From the NCBI RefSeq assembly GCF_020906515.1, contig NC_085851.1, positions 1,674,001 to 1,738,000 on the forward strand: 64,000 bases of DNA. Reading direction: 5' to 3'. Made by a program: the position numbers and the translations under genes. Under the pieces are notes generated by a model that saw only the letters and a program-made list of their open reading frames with translations, ran no database searches and was not told the origin of the DNA. Below, piece after piece: positions 23,037 to 32,179 of the stretch. This DNA comes from Vanrija pseudolonga (taxonomy: Eukaryota > Basidiomycota > Tremellomycetes > Trichosporonales > Trichosporonaceae). Every line of letters begins with the position of its first letter. Position 1 is the first letter of the stretch.

Positions 23037-23957
23037 TCAACGGCGCAGCACTGCCTGCTCGACGGCGGTGGCCGCGACGCGTTGGCGTTGGTTCTGCTGC
23101 ACCCGTCTGCGGTTCGATTCGAGGAGGTCGAGGGCTTGAGGGAAGCTGTGCACATCTGGCCGCCAGACGAGGGCGTCGACCCAGGAGTCTCCAGCGCGGA
23201 GCGGGTGGCGGAAGAAGTGCTCCGGCAGGTCGATGGGTATGTCCTGGCGTGTCGTCAGTTCAGCACCACGTCTCCCTCCCACCCCACGTGAACCGACCTC
23301 GCGCGTAAACTCGTAGTTCGCGATGATGCTCTGCGCGAACACGCGGCCGTAGAAGAGCGTCTCGTCGCAGGCGCGCGCGCCAAACTCGGCATGCTGGAGC
23401 GCCGAGCGCTGGTTACCCGTGCGCTTTCCGCCGTCGCCGTCGCCCCTATCGCGCCAGAGCGACCGGACAACGGGCAGCGGGTCGAGGTGCGCCTCGACGG
23501 TCGGGACAATGACGGCGAGCTCGACGAGTTCCTCGGCAGCTGGTGCTGCGACGACGAACGCGTGCACGGGCACGGGCGGGGGCGAGAGGCGGCGGGCAAT
23601 CTCCCATACCGCCCAGGTCGGGTTGCTCGTGGTCGATATCCACGGCGACGCGTCGTCTGCAGCGTGCACACCAGGGACGAGGGGCACCGCGCGCCGGATC
23701 AAGTGGTCGAGCACGCTGTGGGCCGTGTGCAGGCCTATATCCCACCCCGTCCACGGAAGCGGGTCGGGATGGGAGCGTTCCATGGCCGCAGTGTAGGCTG
23801 TTGGCGTGAGCAGCGCAAGGTTGGTGTTGAGCGCGCTGAAGCCCGAGGTGGCGGGGTCGCCGGTCCACCTTAGCGGAGAGGCCGAGGAAGACGAGTGGAC
23901 GCGGAGGAAGGTGCGGTTGTTGGGCGGGGTGAGGGTGGCGAAGGTTGGTTTCGGCAT
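23037..23957 (-). CDS. Conserved-looking protein of unknown function, possibly ADP-ribosyltransferase-like
   Basis: Read from MPKPTFATLT, the last ATG before a continuous conserved-style stretch; the frame is also open upstream to 24191. One in-frame 54-nt intron (GAG|GTCGG..CGCCAG) probably removes the VGSRGVGG segment, leaving about 288 residues. The sequence has FLRVHS near residue 18, SPWISTTSNPTWAVWEIA in the middle and DETLFYGRVFAQSIIANYEF later. This order of Arg, Ser-Thr-Thr and a late Glu before a hydrophobic strand resembles the R-S-E layout of ADP-ribosyltransferase folds and of fungal DUF7587-like proteins. That is a visual resemblance only. I see no signal peptide or membrane span, and no partner in the neighbourhood. 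Confidence 0.6.
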   Translation of the reverse strand: MPKPTFATLTPPNNRTFLRVHSSSSASPLRWTGDPATSGFSALNTNLALLTPTAYTAAMERSHPDPLPWTGWDIGLHTAHSVLDHLIRRAVPLVPGVHAADDASPWISTTSNPTWAVWEIARRLSPPPVPVHAFVVAAPAAEELVELAVIVPTVEAHLDPLPVVRSLWRDRGDGDGGKRTGNQRSALQHAEFGARACDETLFYGRVFAQSIIANYEFTREVGSRGVGGRRGAELTTRQDIPIDLPEHFFRHPLRAGDSWVDALVWRPDVHSFPQALDLLESNRRRVQQNQRQRVAATAVEQAVLRR

Positions 23958-24460
23958 GGCGGGGAAGGTGTAGGGGGTGTCTTCCGCAGAGGAAAGGGGC
24001 TCAGGTATCACCTTATGAAGTTCTTTTCTGTCTGGGTGTCTATGAGTGATCGACGAGGAGTGGAATTTGATGACAGGCCAGGTGTCTCTTTGCGAGGTAT
24101 CTCTGACGGTGATGAGGAGAAGAAGGAGGATGTGAGGGATACGGTGTGTCGGGAGAAAGATGGAGGAGGGAGATGCATTTATTCCCGCCACGATGCACCA
24201 CTACCTCCCTCGTATCCCCTCTCTCGTCTATACACACACAAATGCTTAGAAGTTGAGGTTGTGACTCGAGAACAAACCCTTTACCACCTCGCACCAACAC
24301 CGGTGCCACCTCGGCAGCGCCACAACCCCGAAGCCAAAACACGCGTCATCGCGCCCTCGCTCAGACGACCAACCTCCACTCTAAACTTGAACTTCTCCTT
24401 CCTTCTCCTCCTCCTTTACCTTCTTCTTCACCTCCCACCAACCAACCCACGCTCACAACA

Positions 24461-25411
24461 ATGGCCAAGCTCGAAGAAGTCCCCGACGACGAGCCGGTTC
24501 TGCGGCACCGCGTGCCCTCAGCCGCTGGCAAGGGCAAGAAGGGCAAGGCGCCCTCCACGAAGACGGTCAAGATCCCGCTCGCGCAGCCCTCAGCCAAAGC
24601 GGCCGAGTTCGCCGCGCGCGCAGGCAAGGCGGGCAAGGGCCCGCTCGTCGACCTCGACCTCGACGACCTCAAGGCCGCCGGCGTGACATTCACCGAGGTG
24701 GCTGCGGAGGGCTCGGACGCCGACGACGGCGACGACGGCGACGACGAGGAGGACGACCGGACCGACGAGGAGCGCGCGACCGAGGCGTGGTGGGACGAGT
24801 TCTTCGACGGCATGCTGTACACTGTGCCCTTCAGCTTTTTGTACATGATGCTGGATATGTGGGTATCGCCGGAGCCGCCGCAGGCGGCGAGGGCGCCGGC
24901 GCCGGGGTGGACAAAGCTGGAACCTGCGCCGCTGACACACACCCAGCCTCACCAACCTCTCGTACAACCAGCACCCCGACTTTTACTACTACCTCCAGAA
25001 CTACAGCGTCGCGCTGCCGAGTGGGTGAATGACTAGGGCACAGCTGACCCTCCAGCCGTCGGCATCATCATCTTCTACAGTGCGTCGAGCTGGACAGAGA
25101 ATGCAGACAGGCCAGCTGACACCCCCAGCAACCCGCTACGCCAAGTCCCTCTGGTGGCACTTCTTCGGCACGCTCATCTCCATCGTGTGCGGCACGCGCC
25201 TCATCTACCTCGTCAACAAGGCGTCGTACATCGTCGTGCTGCGGCAGGTGGGTTGTGAACACGACGAACACCGCGCTGACGACCACAGGGCCCCGCCGTC
25301 GGCACGCTCTGGATCCTCACCATCGTCCAGCTGCCCCTCTCCCGCGCCATGCTGGCGCTCGCTGTCATCACGGCCTGGGGCTACTCACAGGGCATGAAGC
25401 TCATTCCATAG
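24461..25411 (+). CDS. Small multi-span membrane protein of unknown function (DUF7719-like)
   Basis: Five exons (24461-24858, 24947-25020, 25056-25079, 25129-25247, 25289-25411) give 245 residues. The first 120 residues are soluble: a Lys-rich stretch, then a strongly acidic DDGDDGDDEEDD run. A conserved-looking membrane part follows: WWDEFFDGMLYTVPFSFLYM, LTNLSYNQHPDFYYYLQNY, VGIIIFYTTRYAKSLWWHFF, LIYLVNKASYIVVL and a last span ending GYSQGMKLIP. About four hydrophobic spans are likely. The layout resembles the fungal DUF7719 type, but I am not sure. Exon 3 is only 24 nt. The 3' end is 55 bp from TAF13 on the other strand. Confidence 0.8.
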
Positions 25412-25466
25412 TTCAGCGTCACTCTCACGTCATATGCATACAACAGCTCATACACTACAACGCTTC

Positions 25467-27365
25467 TCACGGCTGCTTCTTCGGGCTCGGGGCCACGGAC
25501 GCGATCTGCGGCCGGTCCTTCTTCTTGTACGGCCTGCCCTGCGGCGCGCGCTTCTTGGGCAGCGCGTTCGGGTCCAGGTTCTTCTTCCACCCCTTCTTTG
25601 GGCCCGGCTTCTTGCGCTCCTCGGGGTTCTTGGGCGGGCGGCCGCGGCGCTTGACAACGTCGCCGTCGGCGTTGATGTCGGCCGCGGCGGCACGGCGCTT
25701 GACGCCAATGCCAGACTCTTGCTCACCGTCGAGCCCGAGGAACTGCTTGCCGACACTCGAGATCAGGTCCATGTGGCTCGGTTGGGCGACACGCTTCGAC
25801 TGCTGCAGCTCGACAGACATGTACGCCATGTGGTCCCAGCGCTCGAGGTACTTGCGCAGGTGGCTGTGCGTCGCGAGTCGGTGGCGGACCGTGTCGGCAG
25901 ATAGCGGCACAGCTAAGCGCGCAGCGTTGACGTTGGCGCGGATCGGCGCAACAGGCCGGCACAGGTCGGACAGGAACTCGATAACCATGTCCTCGATGTA
26001 GTCGACCGAGTCGACGTCCGGGTCCACAACATCGCCGGCGGCGTACATCAGGCGCGCGATTTCGCCGCGCATTGAGCCGCGGAAGCCACCCTCCTCCTTG
26101 CGGGGGCGGCGCGGGTCGGCGGTGGTAGCGAGGCCCTCGACGTCTGGCGTGTCGTCGCGCGCAGCGGCAGCCATTCGCGCTGCCTCGGTAACCGCCTGCA
26201 CATCCTTGCTCTTGTCGGCGTCCTTGTCTTTGGTCGCCTTAGTTTTCTCCTTCTCCTCCTTCTTCTCGGCTTCAGGCTCCTTGCCCTTGTCCTTGTCCTT
26301 ATCCTTCTCTTTGCCCTTGCCCTTCTCCTTGCCCTTCTCCTTCTCCGGAGCATCGATGCGGGCCTTCTTGGGCTCCTTTGGAGGGCGTGGGCGGACAGGC
26401 GCGTTCTTCTTGGCCGCAGGCGGGGTCGGCGCAGAGCCAGAGGGGGCAGCAGCAGCAGAAGCAGCAGACTTTGCGGCCGCCTTGTCAGCCTTTGGCTTGT
26501 CGGCCTTTGGCGGTGCGGGGGTTGGGGTGGCGGGGGCGGTCGAGGCTGCCGACGCCGTCGCGCTAGGTTGGGCAGGAGCAGGCTGAGCTGGAGCTGCACC
26601 GGCAGTAGGCGGCTGGCCAGCGGCTTGGGGAGCCGCACCGGCTTGCTGAGCCTGCTGCTGGGCCTGCTGCGCCTGCTGAGCCAACCTCTGTCGAGCGATG
26701 AAGTTGGTCTGGACCTGCTTCTGTTGCGTTGGCGTCAAGGCGCAGAATAACGTCTGCGCCTGTTGAAGGGTATAGGGCGGAGGGACCGGCGTCCCAGGTG
26801 TCACTGCTGCCTGCTGGGACAGAATCTGGTGGTACTGGGCCGCATAGAACATGGACAACATCCCAAGCATCTGCAATGGGACGGCGGGCTGACCTGGAGC
26901 GGGTTGGGCAGGTGGCGCTGGTGCGGGAGTGGGGGCAGCAGGCGGCGCTTGCGCAGGAGGAGCTGGTTTAGGGGCCGGGGGTGCTGAAGTGGTCACTGGC
27001 GGGACTGTCGGTGTCGCCACCGGTTGAGGAGATGGTAGCGGCGGGGCAACTTGCACTGGGGGAACAGACAATGTCGCTGGGTTTATAATCGCTGGTGTGG
27101 CCCCCATTGTTGTCGGGTTGAGCCCAGGCGCCACAGCACCCCCAATAGGCAATGCCATGGATGCTGGGTTGATGGCCTGCGGACGGACCGCTGCAAACGC
27201 CGCAGGGTTGACGCCGTTCTGGGCCGCCATCATGGCCTGGGGGTTCAACGTCGGCACCTGCGGCGCGTAGCCTTGTTGCGGTGGCTGCTGTTGAGGTCTC
27301 GCCTGCATCAACATCGCCGGGTTAAGGCCCTGCGGCGGGGGGCCGTTGTTCGGAAACTGCGACAT
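25467..27365 (-). CDS. TAF13: TFIID subunit TAF13 with long N- and C-terminal extensions
   Basis: One exon of about 632 residues, far longer than the 120-170 of yeast or human TAF13. The histone fold starts near residue 430 with EIARLMYAAGD, then DSVDYIEDMVIEFLSDLCRP, then a helix with HRLATHSHLRKYLERWDHM. This fits TAF13, which pairs with TAF11 in TFIID at the promoter. The first 300 residues are low-complexity Pro/Gln/Ala with repeated NPA units (GLNPAML, GVNPAAF, INPASM, IINPATL). A Lys/Glu-rich stretch precedes the fold. The C-terminus has AT-hook-like words (KRRGRPPKN, RKKPGPKKG, APQGRPYKKK) that could touch DNA. The start MSQFPNN is preferred; a spliced upstream coding exon is possible (see findings). 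Confidence 0.85.
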   Translation of the reverse strand: MSQFPNNGPPPQGLNPAMLMQARPQQQPPQQGYAPQVPTLNPQAMMAAQNGVNPAAFAAVRPQAINPASMALPIGGAVAPGLNPTTMGATPAIINPATLSVPPVQVAPPLPSPQPVATPTVPPVTTSAPPAPKPAPPAQAPPAAPTPAPAPPAQPAPGQPAVPLQMLGMLSMFYAAQYHQILSQQAAVTPGTPVPPPYTLQQAQTLFCALTPTQQKQVQTNFIARQRLAQQAQQAQQQAQQAGAAPQAAGQPPTAGAAPAQPAPAQPSATASAASTAPATPTPAPPKADKPKADKAAAKSAASAAAAPSGSAPTPPAAKKNAPVRPRPPKEPKKARIDAPEKEKGKEKGKGKEKDKDKDKGKEPEAEKKEEKEKTKATKDKDADKSKDVQAVTEAARMAAAARDDTPDVEGLATTADPRRPRKEEGGFRGSMRGEIARLMYAAGDVVDPDVDSVDYIEDMVIEFLSDLCRPVAPIRANVNAARLAVPLSADTVRHRLATHSHLRKYLERWDHMAYMSVELQQSKRVAQPSHMDLISSVGKQFLGLDGEQESGIGVKRRAAAADINADGDVVKRRGRPPKNPEERKKPGPKKGWKKNLDPNALPKKRAPQGRPYKKKDRPQIASVAPSPKKQP

Positions 27366-28333
27366 TTGTCTACGCCGTGTCAACTTGTTGCATTCAATAG
27401 TGCCATGTGTCAAGGACAGGGACAGAGTGGGGGAGAGTCATAAAGCCAGCTTAAGCATGCTCGCTCGCGCCTCACAACCGACACACACGCACACAAGGAT
27501 CCAGCAACCGGGGCACAGAACGTGTCCCGGCTGCCATCAGCCAAGCCCATTACAGCCACCTTTGTTGCCCGCCTTTGCTGCAGCCCTTTCCCCGAAGGTA
27601 GTCGGGACACGCAGCGCCGAACGAGCAGGTGGGCACGGCGCGAAGGAAGAAGACGGGAGGAATAAGAGAATGGATTGAGCTAAAGTTTAATCATGTCAAG
27701 GAGAGAGGAGGGGAGTGCGACACGGATGGAGAGAATACGGGGCTACATTAGGCTCTTGCTACTTACGTCTAGATGGGATAACGAGTGAGGTCTACTACGC
27801 TGTGCAATGGTCAGCGGCTTGTCCAACGCGCACAGCAAGTGATTGTGAAGGATAGAAGGATCAGAAAGAGTTTTTGGTAAGATTGGGTATCGCTCATGAC
27901 CTCTCGGAAGCAGAACTGAATAAAAGTTTATCATCATAAGAGACGCGACGAGGCGCGCGTCTCTCGATGGAGGAGGATGGGGAGGAGGAGACGAGAAGAG
28001 ACACTCACGAGTTACGGTAACGCGGACAAGCGGTGTCCGCTACGTCCCCGACACCAGGCAGTCTTATTGCCTGGTGACTGGAGCGGGCTGTCGGCACATA
28101 AGCCGCCTAGCTGGGAGAAGAAGAAAAAGAAGGACGAAGTGGATGGATGTTGTTTAAAGGGTTCAAGTTGATGCAAACTGTTACCTCGCACTCCTCGCAC
28201 CCAGTAGCTGGATACCTCGTGGAAATAATCCCGCTGTCGCCGGACCGTGGCACTGGTCACTCTTGCCACCCATTTGAGCTTTCCATCACCTCCACTTGCT
28301 CTTTCCACTCGCCAGACCACAACAACAAACAAC
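27366..28333. other. Divergent region between TAF13 and RTF2
   Basis: About 970 bp. On the minus strand an ORF at 27937-27768 of lower GC ends at a GTAAGT donor and may be a 5' exon of TAF13. A single GTTTAATCA lies at 27685-27693. A weak C/D-box snoRNA-like pair was considered and rejected. Confidence 0.45.
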
Positions 28334-29400
28334 ATGGGTGCTGACGGTGGCTCCATCCCCGACCGACGCGACCTCGTCAAGACCAAGGGCAAGGCCGAGC
28401 AGGCGGACAAGGCTGCCCAGCGCGAGCGCTTCTTGTTCTGCGCCCTGAGCAAGGTGGGTTACTTTCGTCTGACAGATCTGACCCGCCAGAAACCCCTCGC
28501 CAAGCCCGTCGTCGCCGACCCCCTGGGCAAGCTGTACAACAAGGACGCGATCATCGAGTTCTTGATAGACAAGGCGGTGTATGGCGATGGCGACAGCATC
28601 TGCCCGTACATCAAGGGTGTTAAAGTGGGTTAAGTCCGTACGCGCCTTGCTAACCCATCAGGACCTCCTCACGCTCAACCTCATGCCCAACCCCGCCGCC
28701 GAGACCGATGACGCCAGCACGTCGACCCGCGCCCCGTTCGTCTGCTGGCTCTCGCTCAAGGAGATGACGGGTGCGATTCCGTTCATCGCGCTAAAGTCGT
28801 GCGGCTGCGTGTTCTCCGACGCCGCAGTCCGCGCTATCATCCCCAACTTGACGCGGGGGATTGCCGCCAGCTCGCCAGGCAAGGACGAGGCGCCCGAGGC
28901 TGGTGAGGCTGTGCCTTGCCCCAACTGTGGCAAGACTTTCGACCTGACAGTGCCCTCGGCCGTCCTCCCCATCTACCCGTCCGCAGATGTTCAGGACGCG
29001 CTCCTGGACGCTCTGCTCGCCTCCCGCGCGGCGGCCAAGGCGAACAAGAAGCGCAAGGCTGGTGCCGAGGACAAGGGAGAGAAGAAGGAGAAGAAGAAGA
29101 CGAGCCCGCCAGCTGAGCCTGCCGCCAAGGTGCCGCGCACGGCTACTGCTGCTGGCGCACCGCGCGCTATCAACACCAAGTCGCTAGGCAGCTCGGTCAC
29201 TGCGCAGCTTGCAGAGCAGGAGAAGAAGCGCCTCGAGGCGCAGGCAGGCATGAGCGCCGCCGTCAAGTCCATGTTCCGGTCCAAGGATGAACAGGGCAAG
29301 AGGGGCGACGCGGCTGACTTCTTTGGTCGCACATTCAACAGGGTGAGTTGGTGAGCAGACTGAGCAATGGGAGCTGACCAATAAACAGTATGCCGCATGA
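28334..29400 (+). CDS. RTF2: RTF2-family replication termination factor
   Basis: Exons 28334-28453, 28490-28624, 28662-29342 and 29389-29400 give 315 residues. The N-terminus MGADGGSIPDRRDLVK matches the Rtf2 signature (MGxDGGTIPxRxELVK). LYNKDAVIEFL-like text follows (GKLYNKDAIIEFLIDKA). The U-box/RING-like part then has LKSCGCVFSDAAV and later CPNCGKTF. Rtf2 helps pause and restart replication forks in S. pombe, and in humans it is removed from stalled forks by proteasome shuttles. The middle is rich in Lys/Ala, and the tail is basic and probably disordered. The final coding exon is only 12 nt (TAT GCC GCA TGA). Confidence 0.93.
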
Positions 29401-29656
29401 TTGTATCGTTTTCAGAGTCCATGTTGTACCAATTCTGCATCGAGTCGCGTCGTCGAGTGTTAAGTGCACTGAGAGCAGCACAGTTGAGACTGGCGGCGAT
29501 CCCGTTGATCGCCCGAGGGAAGGCGTTGGAACGATCGACCGGTCCAGTCAACTTTTTCCCTCAATTTGCCACCCGTCTTCCTCATCTTCCTTTCTCCCAT
29601 TCACTCACTCTCAACAAGCATACTCACAATCCTCATCACACCACGCATCTCAGACG

Positions 29657-31648
29657 ATGCAAGGCTCTCCCTGCTCTCCGACGCCTCGTAGTGGGCCGGT
29701 GCGTGCCCTCATACCGTCAAACGTCGGCAGCCCACCCCGACAGGGACGCGCGACGTCATCGACAGACAGGCGGCGTCATATCGTGACCGCTGCAGGATTG
29801 CAAGCATGGAGGCGACAGCCGGCACCTTCACGCTCTTCAAGCCTGGGTATGGGGATGCAGAGTACCCCGGGACGAACGTACGGTAGCTCCAAGCCGTCAA
29901 AGGTGAGTGCTAAATCCCAGCATAACTGACTGGTAGTCGATCGGAACGCAGAGTACGCCAGCCAAGGCAGATGATGGGCAGAGCTCAACGTCGGTGTCTT
30001 CGGCTTCGGCATCCGCGGTGCGTCGGATCAGGCCGCTCGGAGACCTTGCACACTTCGATACCACCAGCTCGATCGAGTCGATGCCGCCCAGTAGCCTGCC
30101 GTCGGCCTTTCGTCGCATCGAAGGCATTGCTCGACCCTCAAGCCAGTTCCATTCCTCTCGCTCTCGAACGGTGAACTCTTCGATACACTCCTTCACCACA
30201 GAGAGTAATCACTCCGAGGTAACAGAATACCACGACCAAACCGTGCCGCTCAACGATGCGTACTTGACTACTTCTGCTGGTCATTCCCAGCCCACTCGGT
30301 ACAGTCACGCCGGGTCTAGCCAACACAGCACGAGCCGCGGGCGGACTCCAAGTAATCGTGGAACCGCTATCAAGCCTACGAAGACAAAGGAGACGAAGAA
30401 GCGGATGCGGGGAAGCCCACTCGACGACGTCAGCGATTATTCCTTCTTTGAACGACCAGTGCCACTACAGGACGACTCAGTCTTGACACCGACAGCCGCC
30501 AAGTTGCTTCTATCCCGCCCGACGCGTCTCGAATCTCTTCTCTTCCAGCCGTCTCCGACGCCACAGGTGGCCGATCCTGTCACCCCGCCTCGCCGACTTC
30601 AGCCTGCCCGTCGTCGAGCTCCTTCGATCGGTGGAGCTTGGGATACTGGTGTCGGCCGTGAAGTGCCACTATCTGGCCCAACTTCACCATCACCGGTTCG
30701 CGCAACCCTCATGACACCTGAAGGCATTCCGGACGTCCTCGAATTCCCAAGTTCTCTGAGGAAAGCGAAGAAGGGACGGCATTCGAATAGCTGGGATGAC
30801 GTGGGAGGACGGGTTGAGCTACCGGAACTGGACCACGAGGTGGCGGAGCGGCGCGTCCCCGAAGACCTCTTGCAGTCCCCGGACCACATCGCCAGCGACT
30901 GCAGCAATCAGGAGGCACCATCAGAAACTCGTGCAAGTGACCACGCGGGGGCCGATGTCAGCTGGGACGAGGGAATCGTCAACGACGCAGCTTTCGCCGA
31001 AGAAGACCGAAACGCCACAGACAACGACGAGAGCCTCAACTTAACAGTCCCCATGTGGCACGATCCATGGGGTTTTGGGTATATGCAAGAGTGGGTTCGA
31101 GGTGAGTCTCTGGCATGCAAGAACACTCCTAACTCAAAGGCCGACAGCCCCAGGTCTACAAAGCATCGTCAGACCCTCCCACACCCCACAAGCGAGCTCT
31201 CTCTCCAATAACCTTCTCGCCATCTCCAAGCGCTTCAAGCGCGGAGCCAGGAACCGGTGAAAGTGGGGAAGCGGAGGGATCGCCGTCCCCCACTCTTCCG
31301 GCAAGGAGGGGAAGGCGAAGACACAAGGCGGGACGAAGTTGGCGAGGATCACCAGCCCTCGCGAGGATGACTGGGAAACGACGGCGGACTTCATCGGCTC
31401 CATCTGGCCCAAACAGGAACAACAGTGTCGACTCGGACCATGCTCCGCGATTCGACCATAGCGACAGTAGCGACGTTAGCGCCACTTCATTACCACCACC
31501 AGCTGTAAGTCGACGTCGGGCAGATGCGGCTTTAGCGGGACTGACTCGTTCTGTTTAGGACGTTCTCGCACGACGAGCTGCCCGGATCCAACACCTTGAT
31601 CAGCTGGACAGCAACTACAAGCTGAGGGTTGAATATGTCTTTTTCTAA
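29657..31648 (+). CDS. Ser/Pro-rich protein of unknown function
   Basis: Exons 29657-29902, 29937-31101, 31140-31504 and 31559-31648 give about 621 residues in one frame. Most of it looks disordered: Ser/Thr/Pro/Arg-rich, with several SP/TP sites that could be kinase targets. The only ordered-looking part is near residue 460, MWHDPWGFGYMQEWVRG. Basic stretches (KTKETKKRMRG, ARRGRRRHKAGR, TGKRRRTSS) suggest a nuclear protein. The first intron is just 34 nt. The C-terminus is uncertain: a weaker donor at 31636 (GTTGAA) would splice to 31674 and replace VEYVFF with about 28 other residues ending near 31764. I do not recognise a family. Confidence 0.65.
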
Positions 31649-32179
31649 GCGATGCAACGCCCCAGGCTTCATTGGCTGCGAGGGAAGTGCTCCGCACGGT
31701 GAGCGCGACCCCAGCGTTATCTTGGCAGCTCGAAGTCGGTCAATTCTGTCATCAAGTGGAGTGAGTCACACGAAACCACTCAGAATAGGCGACCCACGAA
31801 CAGTGTGCCTTACGAAACGCTCGAGTCGGCCGAAAATTTTGGGGTTTTTCGGCCGCCCACGTGGCGTCAGACGACGTGATGAGGCAAAAGAGCAACAAAT
31901 CGCACTGTTCAGATTTCGGTTGTGGCCGACTCGACCTACCCATGATTGTGAAACTGCGGAGTAGAGCGTTGCTCTCTACATCCCAAAGTCCCATGCTTGT
32001 CACGAGTCGGCTTGTACCGATGGGCACGCGAACGAGGATCCGACTTACTACCTTCCATATATACGACTGATGGAGCCACAGCCGCAGCGACCCACCACCA
32101 CCCCACTGCCCGACCAAGCTCTGCCTGCTGGTCGACCTCCGAACCCAACCCCGAACCCCTTGTTATCTACCCCCCTGCC
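31649..32179. other. Intergenic region before the MFS gene
   Basis: About 530 bp. Its left part may hold an alternative last exon of the upstream gene. A TATATA-containing stretch at about 32057-32064 lies about 120 bp before the MFS start and could be core promoter. Nothing else is visible. Confidence 0.4.

Noticed and set aside
24086-24191. Upstream start (MAGINASPSS) for the 23037-23957 gene
   Set aside because: The 5' part of the frame reads like leader sequence. MPKPTF begins the stretch with normal codon bias.
27862-27942. C/D-box snoRNA-like words (ATGATGA and CTGA) on the minus strand
   Set aside because: No terminal stem and no recognisable guide segment. The same bases fit a short coding exon better.
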